A DNA stretch of 27,487 nucleotides from AP-15 sp036008325 (GTDB lineage: Bacteria > Pseudomonadota > Alphaproteobacteria > ATCC43930 > CGMCC-115725): the NCBI GenBank assembly GCA_036008325.1, contig DASYNW010000026.1:1-27487 (forward strand). The letters run 5' to 3'. Positions 24,281-27,487 of the stretch are shown here, piece after piece. The notes under the pieces are model-generated. The model searched no databases and had not been told where the DNA came from. It saw only the letters and a list, made by a program, of their open reading frames with translations. Both the position numbers and the translations under genes were made by a program. Position 1 is the stretch's first letter. Every line of letters begins with the position of its first letter.

Positions 24281-25456
24281 ATGGTGCAACCCGTGAACAC
24301 GCGCGGCACGATCCTCGTTCTCCACTTTGTCGGCCAGATGCCGCTCGCCGGCATCGCCTGGCAGGCGATGCACTACCTGCTCGGCCTCAAAGAGCTCGGC
24401 TTCGAGGTCTGGTACATCGAAGATGGCGGGGCCAATCCTTACGACCCGCGCGCCGCCAGCGTGATGATGGAGTGCGACTACAACGTCGCCTATCTGCGCC
24501 GGGCGATGGAGCGTCACGGGCTCGGCGGGCGCTGGGCCTATTGGGACGCGATCAACGATCAGTGGCACGGGCTGCCGCGCGAGCAGGTGCGCCGGCTCTA
24601 CGCCGAGGCGGACGGGCTGATCAACCTGTGCGGGGCCACCCGCCTGCGCGACGAGCATTTGGCCTGCCCGGTGCGCATCCTCATCGACACCGATCCGGTC
24701 TACGAGCAGATCAAATATGCCCGCGCCGACGCCAACGCGCGCGCCTATATCGACGCGCACACGCATTTTTTCAGCTATGGCGAGAATCTGGGAGCGCCCG
24801 ATTGCCCGGTGCCGCTGTCCGGGATCACCTGGCAGCCGACCCGGCCGCCGGTCCTGCCGGCGCTGTGGCCCGAGCCGCGCACCGTGCCGCGCTGCTTCAC
24901 CACAATCGGCACCTGGGAAAACCGCGGCAAGGACATCGATTTCGGGGGTTCTCGCTATGTCTGGTCGAAGCATCCGAACTTTCTGCGATTTCTCGACCTG
25001 CCGCGATCGCGGCCGCAAACCTGCTTCGAGCTGGCGATGGCCCCGCCCGACGCCGAAATCCGCTGCAAGGTTGCCGGCAGCGGCTGGCAGCTGGTTGATC
25101 CCGGCCCGATTTCGGCCGGCATGGCGCCCTATCGCGACTTCATCGCCGGGTCGCGCGGCGAGTTCACCGTCGCCAAGGATATCTATGTGCGGCCGAACAG
25201 CGGCTGGTTCAGCGATCGTAGCGTGTGCTATCTAGCGGCCGGGCGGCCGGTGGTGACGATGGCGACCGGGTTCAGCAAATTCTACCCGGTCGGGCGGGGC
25301 CTGTTCGAGTATTCGAGCGCGGACGAGGCTGTGGGCGCGCTCGATGCGATCGCCGCCGACTACCTGCTGCACAGCCGCGCGGCGCGGGAATTGGCGCAGG
25401 AGCATTTTGCCGCCGAGCGAGTCCTTGACGGAATGATGGCGGCAGCCGGTCTCTGA
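24281..25456 (+). CDS. Glycosyltransferase-like protein (probable GT-B fold)
   Basis: A 391-residue protein. The N-terminus GTILVLHFVGQMPLAGIAWQA (core ILVLHFVGQMPLAGIAW, about 8-24) looks like the first beta strand and glycine-rich loop of a GT-B glycosyltransferase. The C-terminal half has YVRPNSGWFSDRSVCYLAAG (about 302-321) followed by RPVVTMATGFSKFYPVGRGL, the acceptor/donor-loop pattern seen in GT-B proteins, and an EYSSADEAVGALDAI helix region typical of their end. The ATG at 24281 is chosen; a GTG at 24263 would add six residues (MAADPT) and neither has a strong Shine-Dalgarno. The acceptor and sugar are unknown. The ArnE-like membrane protein and the O-antigen ligase nearby suggest a surface-glycan role. 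Confidence 0.65.
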   Translation: MVQPVNTRGTILVLHFVGQMPLAGIAWQAMHYLLGLKELGFEVWYIEDGGANPYDPRAASVMMECDYNVAYLRRAMERHGLGGRWAYWDAINDQWHGLPREQVRRLYAEADGLINLCGATRLRDEHLACPVRILIDTDPVYEQIKYARADANARAYIDAHTHFFSYGENLGAPDCPVPLSGITWQPTRPPVLPALWPEPRTVPRCFTTIGTWENRGKDIDFGGSRYVWSKHPNFLRFLDLPRSRPQTCFELAMAPPDAEIRCKVAGSGWQLVDPGPISAGMAPYRDFIAGSRGEFTVAKDIYVRPNSGWFSDRSVCYLAAGRPVVTMATGFSKFYPVGRGLFEYSSADEAVGALDAIAADYLLHSRAARELAQEHFAAERVLDGMMAAAGL

Positions 25457-25567
25457 GACTTCCTGCCGGAAAACTCAGGGTCGGTGACAGATTCTTCAGA
25501 GCCGGGTCCCGAAAATCCGTTTTCGCGGGGCCGCGGCGGCGCACCGCTGCTTTACTGGGATGGGGCG

Positions 25568-25903
25568 ATGGCGGTCTATTATGCGAGCCTCGCGGCGGCA
25601 ATCCTGTTCGGCGTGGCTGGCCAGATCGCGCTGAAATCGGCGGCCGATGGTTCGGCGACGCTCGTTGCCCAATTCAGCAACCCGCTGACCTTCTTGGGCT
25701 TTGCGATCTATGTCGGCGCCGCGTTGTGCTACACCGTGGCGCTGAAGCGGCTGCCGGTCTCGGTGGCCTTTCCGTCGGTTTCGGCGAGCTACGCTGTCGT
25801 CGCCGTGCTCGCGCACATGTTATGGGGCGAGCCGTTCGGCTGGCCACAGATCGCCGGCATCGCGCTGATCGGCGTCGGGGTGATGCTGATCTACCAGCAT
25901 TGA
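25568..25903 (+). CDS. Small four-helix membrane protein, ArnE/EmrE-like (EamA-type)
   Basis: A 111-residue membrane protein with four predicted hydrophobic helices (about 4-22, 37-55, 62-82, 88-108). It belongs to the small multidrug resistance superfamily by size and topology. The Glu of helix 1 that drives proton-coupled drug efflux in EmrE is absent: the region reads FGVAGQIALKSA, which is closer to the ArnE/ArnF form (SVAGQ..QK). The motifs LPVSVAFPSVSASYAVV and WGEPFGWPQIAGIALIGVGV also match ArnE-like lipid-sugar flippase subunits. The ATG at 25568 follows GGGATGGGG; the frame is open to 25484, but those residues are not membrane-like. The gene lies 111 nt after the glycosyltransferase-like gene on the same strand and may be co-transcribed. 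Confidence 0.75.
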   Translation: MAVYYASLAAAILFGVAGQIALKSAADGSATLVAQFSNPLTFLGFAIYVGAALCYTVALKRLPVSVAFPSVSASYAVVAVLAHMLWGEPFGWPQIAGIALIGVGVMLIYQH

Positions 25904-25949
25904 GCGGCGAATCGTCAGCCGGCGGCGAATCGAACAGTGAAAACGCGGG

Positions 25950-27272
25950 TCAGCCGATTGCCGCAGTCTGGCGGGGAGGATGCTGGCCGGAAGGAGGCTG
26001 GCGGTGAGCATGCTGGCCGGGAGTGAAGCCCGCCGCGGCCCGGGCCATCACCAGAACCAGGAACAGGCAGAACCATAGGGTTCCTTGCCACCATTCCTCC
26101 CAGATGCCGTAGGTGGCGAGAGTGGCGACAAAGGCGCAGGCCAGGCTGCCGCCAACAGCCCCGGCATAGAGCCGCGGCACCTCGGCCCGAGCCAGCGCCA
26201 GCCACGCATATGCGGTCAAGAGCGCCATCAGCACCGCACCCGGCACGCCGAGCTCGAGCCACAGCTGCAAGGGCGCGTCGTGCGGGTGCAACGGCAGCCA
26301 GCTCTCGCCGGGCCGAATCAAATCCTTGCCGCCCGGGATCGCGCGCGAGGAATTGAGGCCCCAGCCCGCGAGCGGATGCTCGGCGATGCGGTCGCCGACA
26401 AAAGACCAAATCAGCAGCCGGTGCCCCGCCGACTGCTTGACGTCGTTGGCTGTGGCGACCAGATCGGACACCCGTTCGAGCCGGGCGAAGGTCAACGGCG
26501 CGCTGATCACGACGGCGACCGATAAGAGCGCCGCCGCCCGCGCCGTGCGGGCGCGCCAGCCGTAGCACAGCAAGGCCGCCGGCAACCCGGCGGCGAGCGC
26601 CACCTTGGCTGCCGTGCCGGCGAGGGCGAGAATTATCGCCGCGGCGGCGCCGGCAAACAGCACGCCTGCCGCCCGGCGGCCGCGCCCGACCAGCGCCGCG
26701 CTCGTCGGCAGCAGCAGGATGGCAAACGCCACCGAAGCCTGGTTGAGCCAGGACGCCTCGTAGGGGCGGGTCGAAAACGGTTTGCTCAGCGCGCCGTGGC
26801 TGGCGAGATCGACCGCCGCCATCGCGAGGCCGAGGACAAAGCCGGCAACGAGCAAGCCGGTCAACCGGCCCGGTGCCGCAACCTCCCCGGCCGCCGCCGC
26901 CAGCGCCAACCCCGCGGCAAACAGGCCGGCGAGCCGCGCCGCCAGATCGAGCGCGCGCAACGGATCGATCGACCAGATGGCCGAGACCGTTCCCCAGATC
27001 AGCAGAGCCCCGACGAGCGCCGCCGGAACGGCGAGGTGCCGGCGCGCCAGCGGGCGGTTCGCCGCCAGAATGAGGCCGGCGGCAAACAGTCCGGCGACCG
27101 AGGCCAGTGCTGCGATGCCGCGCGGCGCCAGGATCAGCAGCGGAAAGAACAACACCGCCGCAAGGTCGAGACCCCACTCGAACGCGATCACCGGATGCCG
27201 CCTGAGCGCGGCGGCCGGAACCCGCGGCCCGCTGCGCCCGCGCACCCTGCTGGAGGGTTCGCGCGCCCGCAC
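25950..27272 (-). CDS. O-antigen ligase family membrane protein (Wzy/WaaL-like)
   Basis: A 440-residue polytopic membrane protein with about ten or more hydrophobic helices. The large periplasmic loop carries the family pattern SAGHRLLIW...IAEHPLAGWGLNSSR (about 280-310), then HPHDAPLQLWLELGVPGAV (about 327-345), followed by GIWEEWWQGTLWF. Proteins of this family attach or polymerise undecaprenyl-linked glycans in the periplasm; ligase and polymerase cannot be told apart by sequence here. The start is a GTG sharing one base with the ndk stop (TAGTG), with no strong Shine-Dalgarno. A second in-frame GTG at 27191 (VIAFEWGLDL) would remove a 27-residue basic N-terminal stretch and is a fair alternative. 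The C-terminus is a His/Gln/Pro-rich repeat tail after the last helix. Confidence 0.85.
   Translation of the reverse strand: MRAREPSSRVRGRSGPRVPAAALRRHPVIAFEWGLDLAAVLFFPLLILAPRGIAALASVAGLFAAGLILAANRPLARRHLAVPAALVGALLIWGTVSAIWSIDPLRALDLAARLAGLFAAGLALAAAAGEVAAPGRLTGLLVAGFVLGLAMAAVDLASHGALSKPFSTRPYEASWLNQASVAFAILLLPTSAALVGRGRRAAGVLFAGAAAAIILALAGTAAKVALAAGLPAALLCYGWRARTARAAALLSVAVVISAPLTFARLERVSDLVATANDVKQSAGHRLLIWSFVGDRIAEHPLAGWGLNSSRAIPGGKDLIRPGESWLPLHPHDAPLQLWLELGVPGAVLMALLTAYAWLALARAEVPRLYAGAVGGSLACAFVATLATYGIWEEWWQGTLWFCLFLVLVMARAAAGFTPGQHAHRQPPSGQHPPRQTAAIG
25976..26020. repeat. Imperfect 15-bp tandem units at the 3' end of the ligase gene
   Basis: Three imperfect 15-bp units follow one another. 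The first and third share the 11-mer ATGCTGGCCGG (25980-25990 and 26010-26020), and the middle one is more diverged. On the coding strand they give a short Gln/His/Pro-rich periodic tail (GQHAHRQPPSGQHPPRQ). The tail follows the last membrane helix and is probably unstructured. Confidence 0.55.
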
Positions 27273-27487
27273 TAGGGGAATATTTCGATCTCCGCGAAGA
27301 AGAACGCGATCTCGCGGGCCGCGTTATCCGAGGAATCCGAGCCATGCACCGAATTGGCCTCGATCGACTCGGCGAAATCCTTGCGGATCGTGCCCGGCGC
27401 CGCCTTGGCCGGGTCGGTGGCGCCCATGATCTCGCGGCTGAGCGCCACCGCGTCGGGTCCTTCGAGCACCTGGACGACGACCGGGCC
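27272..27487 (-). CDS. ndk: Nucleoside diphosphate kinase, C-terminal half (partial)
   Basis: The frame is open at the window edge and stops with TAG at 27274-27272, giving the last 71 residues. Ndk transfers phosphate from NTPs to NDPs through a phosphohistidine. The fragment begins GPVVVQVLEGPDAVALSREI and contains GATDPAKAAPGTIRKDFA and the active-site motif NSVHGSDSSDNA, including the catalytic His, then AREIAFFFAEIEIF. All conserved C-terminal features are present. The 5' part lies beyond the window. The O-antigen ligase family gene begins at its stop codon, so the two may share a transcript. Confidence 0.97.
   Translation of the reverse strand, partial: GPVVVQVLEGPDAVALSREIMGATDPAKAAPGTIRKDFAESIEANSVHGSDSSDNAAREIAFFFAEIEIFP

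Noticed and set aside
25568..25903. Annotation as a small multidrug resistance efflux pump
   Set aside because: The essential Glu of helix 1 is missing and the motifs agree better with ArnE/ArnF-like proteins.
25915..27345. Long minus-strand frame overlapping the O-antigen ligase gene in another frame
   Set aside because: The translation is Arg/Gly-rich and not membrane-like, while the other frame gives clear helices and the family loop motifs.

Overview
The window is GC-rich DNA with densely packed genes and frequent stop/start overlaps. The gene content points to an alphaproteobacterium: rluB-rsmD, a CarD/FdxA/TerB neighbourhood, and REP-like palindromes of a kind common in Rhodospirillales and Hyphomicrobiales. 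A possible EcfG-type (general stress response) promoter fits this. The order and genus cannot be fixed from the sequence alone. No rRNA, tRNA, CRISPR array, insertion sequence or prophage was seen.

Layout. (1) 1-1425, plus strand: the tail of an unidentified gene, then rluB and rsmD (ribosomal RNA modification), closed by a paired REP-like inverted repeat. (2) 1610-3152: a minus-strand Vanillate-demethylase-type flavin/2Fe-2S reductase, divergent from a small plus-strand cupin gene. (3) 3352-21451, all minus strand: a seven-gene alpha-glucan/trehalose operon in the order amylase-GlgE fusion, TreS-maltokinase fusion, GlgB, GlgX, TreZ, MalQ, TreY. Most junctions are ATGA-type overlaps. (4) 21612-24109, minus strand: TerB-like protein, 7Fe ferredoxin FdxA, CarD, and a calcineurin-like phosphoesterase whose metal-binding motifs are all degraded. 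(5) 24281-27487: a glycosyltransferase-like protein and an ArnE/EmrE-like small membrane protein on the plus strand, then an O-antigen ligase family protein and the 3' half of ndk on the minus strand.

How the genes fit together. The operon encodes a closed loop between trehalose and branched alpha-glucan. TreS isomerises trehalose to maltose, the fused kinase makes maltose 1-phosphate, GlgE polymerises it and GlgB branches the product. GlgX debranches the glucan, TreY turns chain ends into maltooligosyl-trehalose, and TreZ releases trehalose. MalQ recycles short maltodextrins. Neither GlgC/GlgA nor OtsA/OtsB is in the window, so the net entry of glucose units must be encoded elsewhere or come from maltodextrin. 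A GGAAC-N17-TGTT element sits 35 nt upstream of the first gene and would place the loop under the general stress sigma factor. That link is inferred from sequence similarity only.

The observations most worth checking are the single-operon trehalose-glucan loop with its putative stress promoter, the double-catalytic amylase-GlgE polypeptide, the pseudo-phosphatase directly downstream of carD, and a small open frame between glgB and glgX.
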